A DNA stretch of 64,000 nucleotides from an uncultured Collinsella sp. (lineage in GTDB: Bacteria; Actinomycetota; Coriobacteriia; Coriobacteriales; Coriobacteriaceae). The DNA lies in contig CAJLUE010000003.1 of NCBI GenBank assembly GCA_905209765.1, positions 1 through 64,000 on the forward strand, given 5' to 3'. Positions within the stretch are counted from its first letter, which is position 1, and each line of letters starts with the position of its first letter. Positions 47,905 through 57,614 of the stretch are shown here, one piece after another. Position numbers and translations under genes: made by a program. Under the pieces are notes generated by a model. That model was given only the letters and a program-made list of their open reading frames with translations. It had not been told where the DNA came from and searched no databases.

Positions 47905-50718
47905 TTACCCCGTGTTCTGCAAACCTGCCGAGACGCCGGTCACAGTCGAAAGAATAAGGCTCATGTACTCGGCCTTCTTCTCCTCGGCCATCTCGTCCTG
48001 GTTCATACGAACCTCGCGAAGGGCGCGGACCTGTGCGATGGACAGGGCGTCGACGTAGGGGTTACGGACGCGAACGGCGCAGCCGAGCACGCGACGGCGC
48101 TGAAGCGGCCATTCGTCACCGACGATGGCAAGGACCCACTTACGCGTGAGCTGCATCTCGGTGAAGACCTTCTCGGACAGATCCTGGCGATCGCCCAGGT
48201 GCAGATACATCTTGGCGATGCGCTGGTCGGTCTTAGCGATCGACATCTCGATGTTGTCGATAAAGGTGCGGAAGAACGGCCACTCCTGGTAGGCAGCCTT
48301 AAGCTGGTCCAGATCGCCAAACTGCTCGCAGGCGGTACCCAGGCCGTACCAAGCGGCCAGATTGATGCGCGCCTGGCTCCAGCTGAAGATCCACGGAATG
48401 GTACGCAGGTCGTCGAGCGACTTGGCACCCAAGCCGCGCTTGGCGGGACGCGAGCCGATCGGCAGCAGACCGACCTCGGTCAGCGGCGTCACGGTCGAGA
48501 ACCACGGTGTAAAGTCCTCGGTGTTCAGCAGGTCCAGATAGCGCTCGTGGCTTGCGGCGTTGAGCTTCTCGGCCATATCCCAGAACTTCTGCGTGGTCTC
48601 GGTGTTGGTCTTCTCGACACTCGGGGCCGACTGCAAAAGCGTTGCGGCGGCAACGGACTCAACATGGCGCTGAGCCAGCGTGCGGTTGCCGTAACGGGCA
48701 AAGATGACCTCGCCCTGCTCGGTGAGCTTAAAGAAGCAGTTGACCGAACCCTTGGGCTGAGCCAGCACGGCCTTGTTGGCCGGGCCGCCGCCACGGCCCA
48801 CGGCACCGCCGCGACCGTGCATGAGCACCAGGTCGATATCGTTCTTCTCTGCCCACTTGGCGATGCGCTCCTGCGCGGAGTGCAGCGCGAGCATGGCCGT
48901 GGTAGGACCGGCGTCCTTGGAGGAGTCGGAGTAGCCCAGCATAACCTCCATGCGGCGGTTGGTCTGGGCAAGGCGCTTCTGCACCACGGGCAGCGTGAGC
49001 ATCTGGTCGAGCACGTCGACGCAGCCCTCGAGGTCCTCGAGCTGCTCGAACAGCGGGATCACATCGAGCTCGGGGACATCCTCCTCGTGTGCAAAGGACA
49101 GGTGGGCGAGCTCAAAGACGTCGGCCACATGCTGGGCGCTCTTAGTGAACGAAATGATGTAGCGGTGCGCCATCTTCTTGCCGTAGCGCTTTTGGATGGA
49201 GCCGATAGCGCGGAAGGTATCGATGACCTCGCGCGTCATGGGCTGCAGGTCGCCGTGGATACCGTTCTCGTGGATATCCTTGAGGGCGCGGGCATGCACC
49301 ACGGAGTGCTGACGGAACTCCATCTCGACCATGTGGAAGCCGAAGGACTCGACCTGCCAGATGATGGTCTGGACCGGGCCGTAGGCAGCACGGACGGCAC
49401 CGCAGGCGGCCAGCGAACGCTGGACGACGCGCAGGTCATCCAAGAACTCATCGGCGCTGTGGTACATCGTGTCGGTGATGCGACGCACGGTGGCGTTCAG
49501 ACGATCGGCCATGACGAGCATGACGGCGCGATGCGGCTCGTGCTCGGAGATCAGCTCGGCGCGGGCCGTGTACCGAGGGCTCATCTCGACCTGATGGTTC
49601 CACAGGTTAATGAGCTCGGCAGAAGGCTTGCTGTAGGTGGCCTCGAGCGTGAGGTTGCGGCCGATGCGGCGGCACTTGTCCTCAAGCTTGAGCACCATGT
49701 GCGTAAAGTACTTGGCGGCGACCTCGCGGCTCACCTTGGCGGTGACGTTGGGGTTACCGTCGCGGTCGGAACCGATCCAGCTACCGGGATGGAAGAACGC
49801 CGGGCACAGCGGCGGCACGGTACCGGCCTTGTCGCCCAGCACCCAGTCGTCAAAACGACGATAGATAACGGGGATAACGTCGAACAGCGTGTTGTCGAAG
49901 ATGTCGATGATGGTATCGGCTTCCTCGACCGGCGTGGGCTTCTTGAGCGCGATGGGGCTCGTACGCACCAGGGCGTCGATCTCCTGCAGCATATGGCGCT
50001 CGTTCTCCACCAGGTCGGAGCCGCCCAGACGCGGACGCTCCTCCAACAGGTTGGAGATACGGCGAATCTTGCCCTCGACGGCCTTACGACGGGCCTCGGT
50101 GGGATGTGCGGTAAAGACAGGGTGGAACTCGAGCTTGCCAAGCAGCTCGTTGGCGCCCTCGACACCCATCTCGTCTACCAGCTGGTGATAGGCAACGGTG
50201 AGTTCGTTGGCGGGATCGACCTCGGTATCGGTCGACGCACCGGCCTCGCGCTCGCGCAGCTGCGCCACGCGGTAATTCTCCTCCGACAGGTTTGCCAGGT
50301 GGAAGAAGCTCGTAAAGGCGCGAACGATGACCTGCTGCTTATCGAGCGGCAGACTGTCGATCAGATCGACGACTTCACGAAATGCCACGGCGGTGGACTC
50401 GTCGGCGGTGGGCACGCCCTGCTCGTCGACGGCCTCGTCGGCAGCGCGCGTACCGGGATTACCGGCGTTGGCCACAATCTCGGCCGACAGAATCTTGTCG
50501 AACAGGTCCGCGATCTCGGGATCATACTCGCTAAGCACACGACGCTCCAGGCGCAGGAACAGCGCCAGATCATCGCGCAGCTCCTCGGGGATCTCGATCT
50601 CGGCGAGACGCTCCCTGGACTCGGCATTCGAGCCGATTCGGTTAACGAGGCGGTTGACCACGGCAGCGACGCGCGCCGCGGCTTCGGGTACAGACTGGTT
50701 GCTTAGGTTCTCAGCCAC
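47905..50718 (-). CDS. ppc: Phosphoenolpyruvate carboxylase
   Basis: 937 residues, usual length (880-970). Catalytic His in VFTAHPTEARRK, Arg/His region SWIGSDRDGNPNV, GYSDSSKDAGP near the active site, the glycine loop MHGRGGAVGRGGGPANKA, and the family's C-terminal NTG. Carboxylates PEP to oxaloacetate, replenishing C4 acids for fermentation and biosynthesis. The start is given as GTG at 50718 behind GGGAGG; an ATG four codons upstream is also possible but its Shine-Dalgarno is too close. Confidence 0.96.
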   Translation of the reverse strand: MAENLSNQSVPEAAARVAAVVNRLVNRIGSNAESRERLAEIEIPEELRDDLALFLRLERRVLSEYDPEIADLFDKILSAEIVANAGNPGTRAADEAVDEQGVPTADESTAVAFREVVDLIDSLPLDKQQVIVRAFTSFFHLANLSEENYRVAQLREREAGASTDTEVDPANELTVAYHQLVDEMGVEGANELLGKLEFHPVFTAHPTEARRKAVEGKIRRISNLLEERPRLGGSDLVENERHMLQEIDALVRTSPIALKKPTPVEEADTIIDIFDNTLFDVIPVIYRRFDDWVLGDKAGTVPPLCPAFFHPGSWIGSDRDGNPNVTAKVSREVAAKYFTHMVLKLEDKCRRIGRNLTLEATYSKPSAELINLWNHQVEMSPRYTARAELISEHEPHRAVMLVMADRLNATVRRITDTMYHSADEFLDDLRVVQRSLAACGAVRAAYGPVQTIIWQVESFGFHMVEMEFRQHSVVHARALKDIHENGIHGDLQPMTREVIDTFRAIGSIQKRYGKKMAHRYIISFTKSAQHVADVFELAHLSFAHEEDVPELDVIPLFEQLEDLEGCVDVLDQMLTLPVVQKRLAQTNRRMEVMLGYSDSSKDAGPTTAMLALHSAQERIAKWAEKNDIDLVLMHGRGGAVGRGGGPANKAVLAQPKGSVNCFFKLTEQGEVIFARYGNRTLAQRHVESVAAATLLQSAPSVEKTNTETTQKFWDMAEKLNAASHERYLDLLNTEDFTPWFSTVTPLTEVGLLPIGSRPAKRGLGAKSLDDLRTIPWIFSWSQARINLAAWYGLGTACEQFGDLDQLKAAYQEWPFFRTFIDNIEMSIAKTDQRIAKMYLHLGDRQDLSEKVFTEMQLTRKWVLAIVGDEWPLQRRRVLGCAVRVRNPYVDALSIAQVRALREVRMNQDEMAEEKKAEYMSLILSTVTGVSAGLQNTG

Positions 50719-50880
50719 GTTTCCTCCCATTCCTCCTTCTATGCACGTAACATGCGGTATTTATTATAGGCACTCGGCAAAAACTTTCGACGCTGATTGC
50801 GCTTTACCACACAAAAGTATTTTCTGCATTGCAAGGCTTTTTGCCCCAAATGGTCGTATTTCTCGGTGGACGGCATATGC

Positions 50881-50917
50881 AAACGGGGGTATTCCGCATA
50901 AATGCGAAACACCCCCG
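50881..50917 (-). terminator. Terminator of hisS
   Basis: ACGGGGGTATTCCGCAT-AAATGCGAAACACCCCCGT stem, 60 bases past the hisS stop. Confidence 0.75.
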
Positions 50918-50975
50918 TAACAATCGTTCTCCATGAGCAGGGCACGTTTGCAGGCCCGCAGCTCAAAAAGATGCG

Positions 50976-52289
50976 CTACAGACGCTCGCGAACCGCCTCG
51001 ACCACGTTGGCCAAATCGACGAGGAGCTCGTCATGGCTCTCCATGTCGCGCACCTTGACCTTGCCGGCGGCAAGCTCGTCGCCACCCAAGACCAAAATGA
51101 GCTTGGCGCCCACCTTGTCGGCCTGCTTAAACTGGGCCTTGAGCGAACGACCCTGATAGTCTGCCTCGGTCACGATACCTGCGGCGCGAAGCTGCTGCGT
51201 AATGACAAAGACGTTCTGGCGCAGCTCCTTGCCGGCGTTGGCGACGTAGACGCACGGGACCTCCTCGGCACCCAGGTCGCTGCCAAAGGCCTGCAAGGCC
51301 AGCAGAGCGCGCTCAAAACCGACAGCGAAGCCGACGCCTGCCGTGGGCTTGCCACCTTCGAGCTCAACGAGGCCATCGTAGCGACCGCCGCCACCGATGG
51401 AGCCGACACCGGCGCCGGGAGCCTCGACCTCAAAGACAGTACGGGTGTAGTAGTCCAGGCCGCGCACCAAGGTGGGATCCTCGACATACTCGATACCCGC
51501 CGCATCCAAATAGCGCTTGACCTGCTCGTAGTGCTCGCGGCACTCATTGCACAGGTTGTCGCCCATCAGCGGGGCGTCGGCCATGATCTCGCGGCAATGA
51601 TCGTTCTTGCAGTCGAAGGCGCGCAACGGGTTGAGCTCGGCGCGCTCGCGGCACTCATCGCACATCTCGTCGGCGTGATCGAGGATAAACTGCTTGACCT
51701 GCTCGCGGTATGCCGGACGGCACTGCGCATCGCCCATCGAGTTAATAAGCAGGCGAAGCCTGGACAGATCGAAGCCCAGGCGCTTGTAGAACTCCATGAG
51801 CATAATGATGCACTCGGCGTCGGCAGCCGGATCGGGAGCGCCGAGCCATTCGATGCCCACCTGGTGGAACTGGCGCAGGCGACCCTTCTGGGGACGCTCG
51901 CCACGGAACATGGCCTCGGCGTAATAGGCCTTAAACGGCGTGGAGCCCTGGGGCACCAGGTTGTTCTCCACGACGGCGCGCACCACACCAGCCGTGCCCT
52001 CGGGGCGAAGCGCCAAGCGCTGCTTGGGCTTGAGCTTGGTATCGGTACCCTCGGTAAAGACGCGCTCCAGGTTGGCACCGCTAAACACGCGGAACATCTC
52101 CTTGCGAACGACGTCGGTCGACTGGCCGATACCGTGGACAAACACGTCCACCTGCTCGATCGCGGGCGTCTCGATGGGCTTAAAACCAAACGGCTCGAAC
52201 ACGCCGGCCGCAATCTGCTGCATCTTTTGCCAGGCGCGCATCTCGGCGCCGATAAGGTCGCGGGTTCCCTCCGCCTTCTGTGCCTGCAT
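50976..52289 (-). CDS. hisS: Histidyl-tRNA synthetase
   Basis: 437-residue class II enzyme. Motif 1 region QAQKAEGTRDLIGAEM, motif 2 YAEAMFRGERPQKGRLRQFHQVG, His-A-like region LVRGLDYYTRTVFE, and GGGGRYDGLVE; C-terminal anticodon domain (about 345-437). Start 52289 has AAAGG ten bases upstream; a TTG two codons earlier is an alternative. Immediately upstream (52355-52559) is a cluster of large hairpins. Confidence 0.95.
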   Translation of the reverse strand: MQAQKAEGTRDLIGAEMRAWQKMQQIAAGVFEPFGFKPIETPAIEQVDVFVHGIGQSTDVVRKEMFRVFSGANLERVFTEGTDTKLKPKQRLALRPEGTAGVVRAVVENNLVPQGSTPFKAYYAEAMFRGERPQKGRLRQFHQVGIEWLGAPDPAADAECIIMLMEFYKRLGFDLSRLRLLINSMGDAQCRPAYREQVKQFILDHADEMCDECRERAELNPLRAFDCKNDHCREIMADAPLMGDNLCNECREHYEQVKRYLDAAGIEYVEDPTLVRGLDYYTRTVFEVEAPGAGVGSIGGGGRYDGLVELEGGKPTAGVGFAVGFERALLALQAFGSDLGAEEVPCVYVANAGKELRQNVFVITQQLRAAGIVTEADYQGRSLKAQFKQADKVGAKLILVLGGDELAAGKVKVRDMESHDELLVDLANVVEAVRERL

Positions 52290-52354
52290 GGGCAAACACC
52301 TTTCTTTTGTATCGCGTCATAGGTAGTGGTCATTATACGGCACAAAAACAAAAC

Positions 52355-52414
52355 GCGGCGGCGCGTCTGACCGAACGAGGGTATGGGGACTCGTTCGGCC
52401 AGATGCGCCGCCGC
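52355..52414 (-). terminator. Large GC hairpin upstream of hisS
   Basis: GCGGCGGCGC..TCTG.CCGAACGAG (52355-52379) pairs with 52390-52414; on the minus strand it is followed by GTTTTGTTTTTG, so it terminates transcription entering from the right. Confidence 0.8.
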
Positions 52415-52420
52415 TATTTG

Positions 52421-52485
52421 TGATCCCTTTTCCTCCGTCCCCTTCGGGTCACATGATCTGCTGGGGACGGAGGAAAACGGATCAT
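52421..52485. repeat. Repeat D pair forming a hairpin
   Basis: TGATCCCTTTTCCTCCGTCC (from 52421) and inverted copy 52463-52485, loop about 20 bases. The left arm plus TTCGGGTCA repeats the block at 10764. Confidence 0.8.
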
Positions 52486-52493
52486 TTCGTAGG

Positions 52494-52559
52494 CCCGTGG
52501 CCGCCTTGGAAACCGAATGATGGTACGAGCATCCATTCGGCTTCCAAGGCAGCCACGGG
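52494..52559 (-). repeat. 28-bp hairpin upstream of repeat D pair
   Basis: CCCGTGGCCGCCTTGGAAAC (from 52494) pairs with 52532-52559. The two arm mismatches read as G-U pairs on the minus-strand RNA, again indicating the direction of transcription. Confidence 0.8.
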
Positions 52560-52593
52560 CAGAACGGGGCGAACAGCAAAGAGCGACGGGCGT

Positions 52594-52770
52594 CTACTCC
52601 CCCGCCACGCTCGCGCGCAGCTTGGCGGCGATGGGCTCGGATGCCAGCAGGAACACGAGCATGACCGCGGAGCACGCCAGGCACACAATCCAGGTGCTCG
52701 CAAAGGAGCCCGTGGCATCGAACAGCACGCCCGAGACGATGGCGCCGGTAGTGCCCAAGATTGCCTTGAA
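52594..52770 (-). pseudogene. 3' remnant of an MFS transporter gene
   Basis: ILGTTGAIVSGVLFDATGSF then a helix with TWIVCLACSAVMLVFLLAS and end AKLRASVAGE: the last two helices of a major facilitator (oxalate/formate antiporter-like). The 5' 85% is gone and its first codons lie in the left arm of the hairpin at 52746. Confidence 0.75.
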
Positions 52771-52833
52771 AGACAAGGGCATAGGCCTTATGGCCATGCC
52801 CGCAGGCTTGAAAGGCAAGGTTGGGCACTACCG
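52746..52833 (-). ncRNA. Nested hairpin at the 3' end of the M20 gene (E4)
   Basis: Outer arms 52746-52767 and 52812-52833 match at 20 of 22 positions; inner stem AGGGCATaGGCC / GGCCATGCCC with TTAT loop. The M20 gene's stop codon is inside the right arm and the left arm is the start of the MFS remnant, so the hairpin straddles a junction. Confidence 0.7.
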
Positions 52834-54123
52834 CTGGTCGGCGATATAGCCCAAAGCGACTGCCGCATAAGCCGCGGCGCCGAGCGGCAGCTCGGCATCG
52901 CTAAAGCGTGCCTTGGGATGGTGCTGAGCAAAATGCTCGTCCGTATCAGTCACGGCAGCGCCCACGGTAAAGTACGCACTCGGGATCTCGCTCGAGATCA
53001 ACGCGAAGTCCTCGCTCGCCATGGCGTGGAACAGTGGCAAGAAGGCGGACTTGGGCAGCACCGCGCCCACGTAGCCAAGCGACGCCTGCGTCATGTCGTC
53101 ATCGAGTACGAGCGGGGGAACATCCGAGAGCGTCTCGATAGTCGCCGGCGTACGATAGGTCGTGGCCACGCCTTTGACGACCTCCGCGATGCGGGTCTTG
53201 AGGTGCTCCATGAGCTCGACGTCGAAGCCACGCAGCGTTCCCTCGAGCACACAAGTGTCGGGGATGACATTTGCGGCCTGACCGCCGGCGAACTTGCCAA
53301 CGGTCAGTGCGACCTCCTTGGCCGCCGGCACTTCGCGAGCGATGAGCTCCTGAAGCGCCAGGTGCACATGGACGCCGGCCGTGATGGGGTCGATGCAGAT
53401 CTCGGGGCTCGAGCCATGGCCGCCCTTGCCCTGCAGCGTGATGCGAAAACCGTACACGCCCGAGAGCGCCGGGCTGCCGTAGAGCACCAGGCCAAGCGGC
53501 GACTGGCTATTGACATGCATGGCAAAGGCGACCTGAGGACGCGGGTTCTGCAGCAGACCGTCGGCGATGGCGGCGCGGGCACCCTCAAAGGTCTCCTCGC
53601 CCGGCTGGAACAGCAGTTTGACGGTTGCATTGGCGTCGATAAGCTCGGCCTCGCGGGCCTTGAGCAGGCGTGCCGCACCAAGCAGCGCCGTCGCGTGCAT
53701 ATCGTGACCGCAAGCATGCATGCAGCCGTTCGTAGAGGCGAAAGGCTCGCCGGATTCTTCGGCAACGGGCAAGGCATCCATGTCGCCACGCAGCATGATG
53801 ACCGTACCGGCCTGTTCGTCCGTGCAGACGCCATTGCCCTGGGCCGCGGCGGCACCGACGCCGACAAGGCCCACAACACAGGAACCATCGACGAGCGTGG
53901 CAAATGGGATGTCCATCTCGGTCAGGCGCGCTTGAATATACGCAGAGGTCTGCGGGAGGCTATTACCCAGCTCGGGCATCTGGTGTAAATCGTGTCGCCA
54001 CGCAGCGAGCTCGTCTGCAAAAGCCTGAGCTTCTGCAACAAGACCGTCACCGATAGCGGCCTGCGCCGCCGCGGTGGCCTTGGGCGCTGATTGCGGTTGA
54101 AGATCGGACAAAGCTGGTGCCAT
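52828..54123 (-). CDS. M20 family amidohydrolase/peptidase
   Basis: 431 residues. Metal ligands in MHACGHDMHATALLGAARL (His, Asp), GEETFEGA (Glu) and late HAMASEDFA (His/Glu-like); a dimerisation domain inserts at about 205-315. Resembles N-acyl-L-amino acid or hippurate/aminobenzoyl-glutamate amidohydrolases (M20D). Removes an acyl group from amino acids; exact substrate unknown. Start 54123 follows GGAGGGCATC. Confidence 0.9.
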   Translation of the reverse strand: MAPALSDLQPQSAPKATAAAQAAIGDGLVAEAQAFADELAAWRHDLHQMPELGNSLPQTSAYIQARLTEMDIPFATLVDGSCVVGLVGVGAAAAQGNGVCTDEQAGTVIMLRGDMDALPVAEESGEPFASTNGCMHACGHDMHATALLGAARLLKAREAELIDANATVKLLFQPGEETFEGARAAIADGLLQNPRPQVAFAMHVNSQSPLGLVLYGSPALSGVYGFRITLQGKGGHGSSPEICIDPITAGVHVHLALQELIAREVPAAKEVALTVGKFAGGQAANVIPDTCVLEGTLRGFDVELMEHLKTRIAEVVKGVATTYRTPATIETLSDVPPLVLDDDMTQASLGYVGAVLPKSAFLPLFHAMASEDFALISSEIPSAYFTVGAAVTDTDEHFAQHHPKARFSDAELPLGAAAYAAVALGYIADQR

Positions 54124-54208
54124 AGATGCCCTCCAGTATCGTTTTTGCAGCAAGCACTTTGATAGCGTAAAGCGCAAGGTACTACTTTAAGTGCGAGGCA
54201 TAAAAAAT

Positions 54209-54227
54209 GCCGCCCCGGGAGGGCGGC
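54209..54227 (-). terminator. Terminator of the EamA gene
   Basis: GCCGCCC-CGGGA-GGGCGGC with ATTTTTTA on the minus strand, 12 bases after the stop. Confidence 0.88.
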
Positions 54228-54239
54228 GCAACAAGTTGT

Positions 54240-55223
54240 TTACAATTGCGGGCGCGGCTTTCGACGCAAAAAATCGAAGTGAGTCTCGCTCAAGATAATC
54301 GACAGGAAGATGAGCGCGAAGCCGGCGAGCAGGCGCGAGGTGAGCGCCTCCCCCATCAGCAGCACCGAGAACAGCACACCCGAAGGCGACTCCATCGAAA
54401 GGAGCAGCGAGCCCGTCGAGGCCGGGACATGCGCCAGGCCGACGTTTTGGATGAGCAGAGCCGCGCATGTGCAGCCCACCGAGAGAAACGCCATCGCACT
54501 GATAAAGCTCGGCGTCCACACGGACAGAGGCGCTTGGGTCTCGAATAGCAGCGACGTTGCCAGGCTCAGCACGCCGTTGCCCACAAACATCCAAAACGTG
54601 ATGACGTTGATGTCCATTTTGCGACCGTACTTGGCAGTCACCGCCATCTGGATGGCGAAAAAAGCCGCACCCGCCAGCGTAATGACGTCACCAATGTTGA
54701 ATTCAACGCTATCGAGTGCGACGAGGCCAATGCCCGCTAGGCACAGCAGCGCGGCACCCAAGTTGTAGCGCGTGAGCTTTTCGCCGCTCAGGAAATAGCT
54801 CGCAAACGGCACAAGGATGCAATACGTGCCCGTCAAAAAAGCATTCTTGCCCGCCGTAGTATGTGCCAGACCGACCGTCTGCAACGCATAGGCCGCCCAC
54901 ATGAGCACGCCCATACTCAGGCCAACGATCAGGTTGCGAGCGTTGAGGTGCGCGATGATGCGCTTGTGGAAGACGACAAACATGACCAACGCTGCGGGCA
55001 GAAAGCGCACGTAGAGCAGTTCAAACACCGGAATGGTGCCGAGTGCGTCCTTCATAGTGGTAAAGGAGTAGCCCCAGATGACCGCCACCGAAAGGAGCAG
55101 AACCTTCCAGAACAGCGGCGAGCGAGCGCCGGCGCCGCGGGAGGTGCCGCCCGCGCCCAGGTCCTCGCGAGCAACAGGGCTATCGGGCAAGTTTTCGATT
55201 TCGTTGGCAGCGTATTGGGCCAT
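54240..55223 (-). CDS. EamA-family DMT transporter
   Basis: 327 residues, ten predicted helices in two EamA halves; first helix region VAVIWGYSFTTMKDAL with the family's WG-x-x-F motif, later GVLFSVLLMGEALTSRLLAGFALI. Likely exporter of amino acids or small metabolites. A hydrophilic N-terminal tail (about 30 residues) precedes helix 1. Start with GAGGATGTTCC. Monocistronic, terminators on both sides. Confidence 0.9.
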   Translation of the reverse strand: MAQYAANEIENLPDSPVAREDLGAGGTSRGAGARSPLFWKVLLLSVAVIWGYSFTTMKDALGTIPVFELLYVRFLPAALVMFVVFHKRIIAHLNARNLIVGLSMGVLMWAAYALQTVGLAHTTAGKNAFLTGTYCILVPFASYFLSGEKLTRYNLGAALLCLAGIGLVALDSVEFNIGDVITLAGAAFFAIQMAVTAKYGRKMDINVITFWMFVGNGVLSLATSLLFETQAPLSVWTPSFISAMAFLSVGCTCAALLIQNVGLAHVPASTGSLLLSMESPSGVLFSVLLMGEALTSRLLAGFALIFLSIILSETHFDFLRRKPRPQL

Positions 55224-55293
55224 GGAACATCCTCACACTCAAACTGGGCGTGGTGTCCGCACGCGTATGGCTGCGTGCCGCCTCATGGTCAAA

Positions 55294-55324
55294 TAAAAAC
55301 GGGGCGCACCGGACCCCCGGCACG
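55294..55324 (-). terminator. Terminator of the yhgE pair
   Basis: CGGGGCGcaCCGG-ACCCC-CGGcaCGCCCCG with GTTTTTATTT on the minus strand, about 100 bases after the stop. Confidence 0.8.
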
Positions 55325-55424
55325 CCCCGCTACTGTAACAACAACCAAGCAACCCGTGCAATTCACTACGCTAAAGCATCGGGTTGGAAGGCCTCGATGT
55401 TCCGACGGCGTTTACGTCGCTGCA

Positions 55425-57614
55425 TTAAATCAATTTGGTTGACTCCAGCTTTTCGATGATCCAGTCGTTGGCTTTGATAACCGGGCGGCGGAAGACGACG
55501 CCCAGGGCCAGCGACGGAATCAGATAGCTCGCCAGAATGCCCAACTCAACCCAGTACTCCATATGGTAGGCACCGGCCATGGCGGCGTGCATGGCGTTGA
55601 TGCCGTGGGTAAACGGCAGGAACGGGTAGATCGCCTGGAACACGGGGCCGGTCATCTCGATGGGGAACGTACCGCCCGAACCGCCGACCTGCATGACCAG
55701 CAGCACGACGGCGAGGGCCTTGCCGATATCTCCAAACGATACCGTAAGCGTGTAGACGATATTGGAGAACACGAGACTCGCGACCCAGCCCGCCAGCACA
55801 AACTGCAGCGGGTCGTCGCACTGAATACCAAAGAACAGAATGTCGCCCGCGCACACGAGCGTTGCCTGCAGCAGAGCCAGACCGCCAAAGAACAGGTAGC
55901 GACCCAAGTAGATCTCGTGCAGGCGCACGGGGATGAGCTCGTTGATAAGCTCATCATCAACCGAGACCTTCATCATGGCCGCCAGTACGATCGAGCCGAC
56001 CCATAGCGACAGAATCGTGTAGAACGGCGCCATGGCCGAACCGTAGTTGCGGATTGGATAGACCGGCTTACGGTCGAGTGCGACAGGGCCGGAAAGCGAC
56101 ACGGCGAGGGCATCGGGGTCGCTGCCAATCATTGTCTTAATCATGGCCAGGTCACCCGAGATCAGAGCGCTATCAAGCTCGTCCTTAAAGGCGCTGATCT
56201 TGTCCGACGCCTCGCCCAGCTGATCGGAAGCCTTGTTGACGAGCCTTGCAGCCTTGGAGAGACCCTTCGCGAGCGAACCAGAGGCGTCGGTCAGACCGCT
56301 CACGGCGCTATCCAAGTCACCCGAGATACCGTTCAGGGAATCCAGAACGCCCGAAATGGTCTTCTTGAGCTCCTTGGCCTTAACCGAGAACGTAGAATCG
56401 TAGTCGGACTTGGCACCCGAGATACCCGCCTTGGCATCGGCGATGGCCTGGTCGACCTCGGCGCGCGAGTTGTTGACCTCCGCCATGCTGTCCGAAAGGG
56501 ACTTTGCGGTCGCCGTCAGGTCCTTCGCATTGTTGCGGTACTCCACGGCAATTCTGCCCAGCGACGTCGCAGCGGACTTAAGGCCGTCTTTGAGCTTGTC
56601 ATCACTCACCTGGTCGGCAAGGTTGCGGAGACGATCGGCCATCGCATCGATATCGTCAGCACGCGTATTGAGCGCCGCTGCGGCTTCGTTGAGCTGAGAC
56701 ACTGTAAGGTCAACATGCTGATTCGCGGCATCGAATGCCTTCGCAAGCTCGGCGGACACGTTGTCGAACGAACCCGCGCTTCCGTCAATCGCCGCGTCAA
56801 CGGCATCGCTGGCGGCCTTGAGCGCTTCCTTGGAATCATTGATGCCGCTCTTGGCGTGCTCCATCAACTGCTTGGTCGACTCATCGACCGTACCCGTCTG
56901 CTGGAGCATACCGCTCGCCGACGTCAACGAATCGGACGTGGAGCTCAAAATGCCCGCAAGCGACGTTGCGCTGGCCTGAACGTCCTGCAGGTCCTGGACC
57001 GAATCGCCAAGCGTCGAGGACAGGTTGGCGATAAAGTTGCTGACCTGGTCGGTGCTCATGTAATCGAGCAGGCTGGACACCGTCTTAAGACCGATGCTCG
57101 TAATGGTCTCGGTAAAAGTTTCGTTAACCTGGCTCTGAACGGCGCTCGAACCCTTCTCGGTCACGATCTGCGCAATGGCGTTGGCCTTCTGGTTCTCGTA
57201 AAACTCGATATCGGCGTGTTTCACGTCGGTCGAGAAAAGCGTCATCATGTCAGCGCTAAACGTTTTGGGGATAACGACGGCAGCATAGTACGCGCCCGAC
57301 TTAACGCCCTCGATAGCCTTTTCGCGATTGTTGAGCACAACCCAATCGAAGCTCTCGTTGCCGCGTAGGGTGGCGGTCACGTTTTCGCCCACGTTAACCT
57401 CGACGGGGATCAAATCGCTCTCGTAACCCTTATCGGTGTTGACCACGGCGATCTTAAGATTGCCGGTGTTGCCGTACGGGTCCCAGCTGCCGGCGATGTT
57501 AAACCACGCGTACAGACACGGTACGATAATGAGGCCCATCACGACAACCAAGCCGATCACGGAGCGAGACACGTTTTGGACATCGCGCTTAAACAGATGC
57601 AGGATGTTCTTCAT
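55425..57614 (-). CDS. YhgE/Pip domain membrane protein (second)
   Basis: 729 residues. An N-terminal helix and PGYG-type segment (LYAWFNIAGSWDPYGNTGNLKIAVVNTDKGYE; split in use) is characteristic of YhgE/Pip N-terminal domains; a long extracytoplasmic, mostly helical region (about 200-480, with many Ser/Ala/Asp heptads, coiled-coil-like) follows; the last ~200 residues are ABC-2-type with five or six membrane helices. Relatives include the lactococcal phage infection protein Pip and type VII-like secretion-associated YueB/EsaA. Role likely export of a cell-surface or antimicrobial factor; unknown. Its ATG abuts the stop of the first copy. Confidence 0.9.
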   Translation of the reverse strand: MKNILHLFKRDVQNVSRSVIGLVVVMGLIIVPCLYAWFNIAGSWDPYGNTGNLKIAVVNTDKGYESDLIPVEVNVGENVTATLRGNESFDWVVLNNREKAIEGVKSGAYYAAVVIPKTFSADMMTLFSTDVKHADIEFYENQKANAIAQIVTEKGSSAVQSQVNETFTETITSIGLKTVSSLLDYMSTDQVSNFIANLSSTLGDSVQDLQDVQASATSLAGILSSTSDSLTSASGMLQQTGTVDESTKQLMEHAKSGINDSKEALKAASDAVDAAIDGSAGSFDNVSAELAKAFDAANQHVDLTVSQLNEAAAALNTRADDIDAMADRLRNLADQVSDDKLKDGLKSAATSLGRIAVEYRNNAKDLTATAKSLSDSMAEVNNSRAEVDQAIADAKAGISGAKSDYDSTFSVKAKELKKTISGVLDSLNGISGDLDSAVSGLTDASGSLAKGLSKAARLVNKASDQLGEASDKISAFKDELDSALISGDLAMIKTMIGSDPDALAVSLSGPVALDRKPVYPIRNYGSAMAPFYTILSLWVGSIVLAAMMKVSVDDELINELIPVRLHEIYLGRYLFFGGLALLQATLVCAGDILFFGIQCDDPLQFVLAGWVASLVFSNIVYTLTVSFGDIGKALAVVLLVMQVGGSGGTFPIEMTGPVFQAIYPFLPFTHGINAMHAAMAGAYHMEYWVELGILASYLIPSLALGVVFRRPVIKANDWIIEKLESTKLI

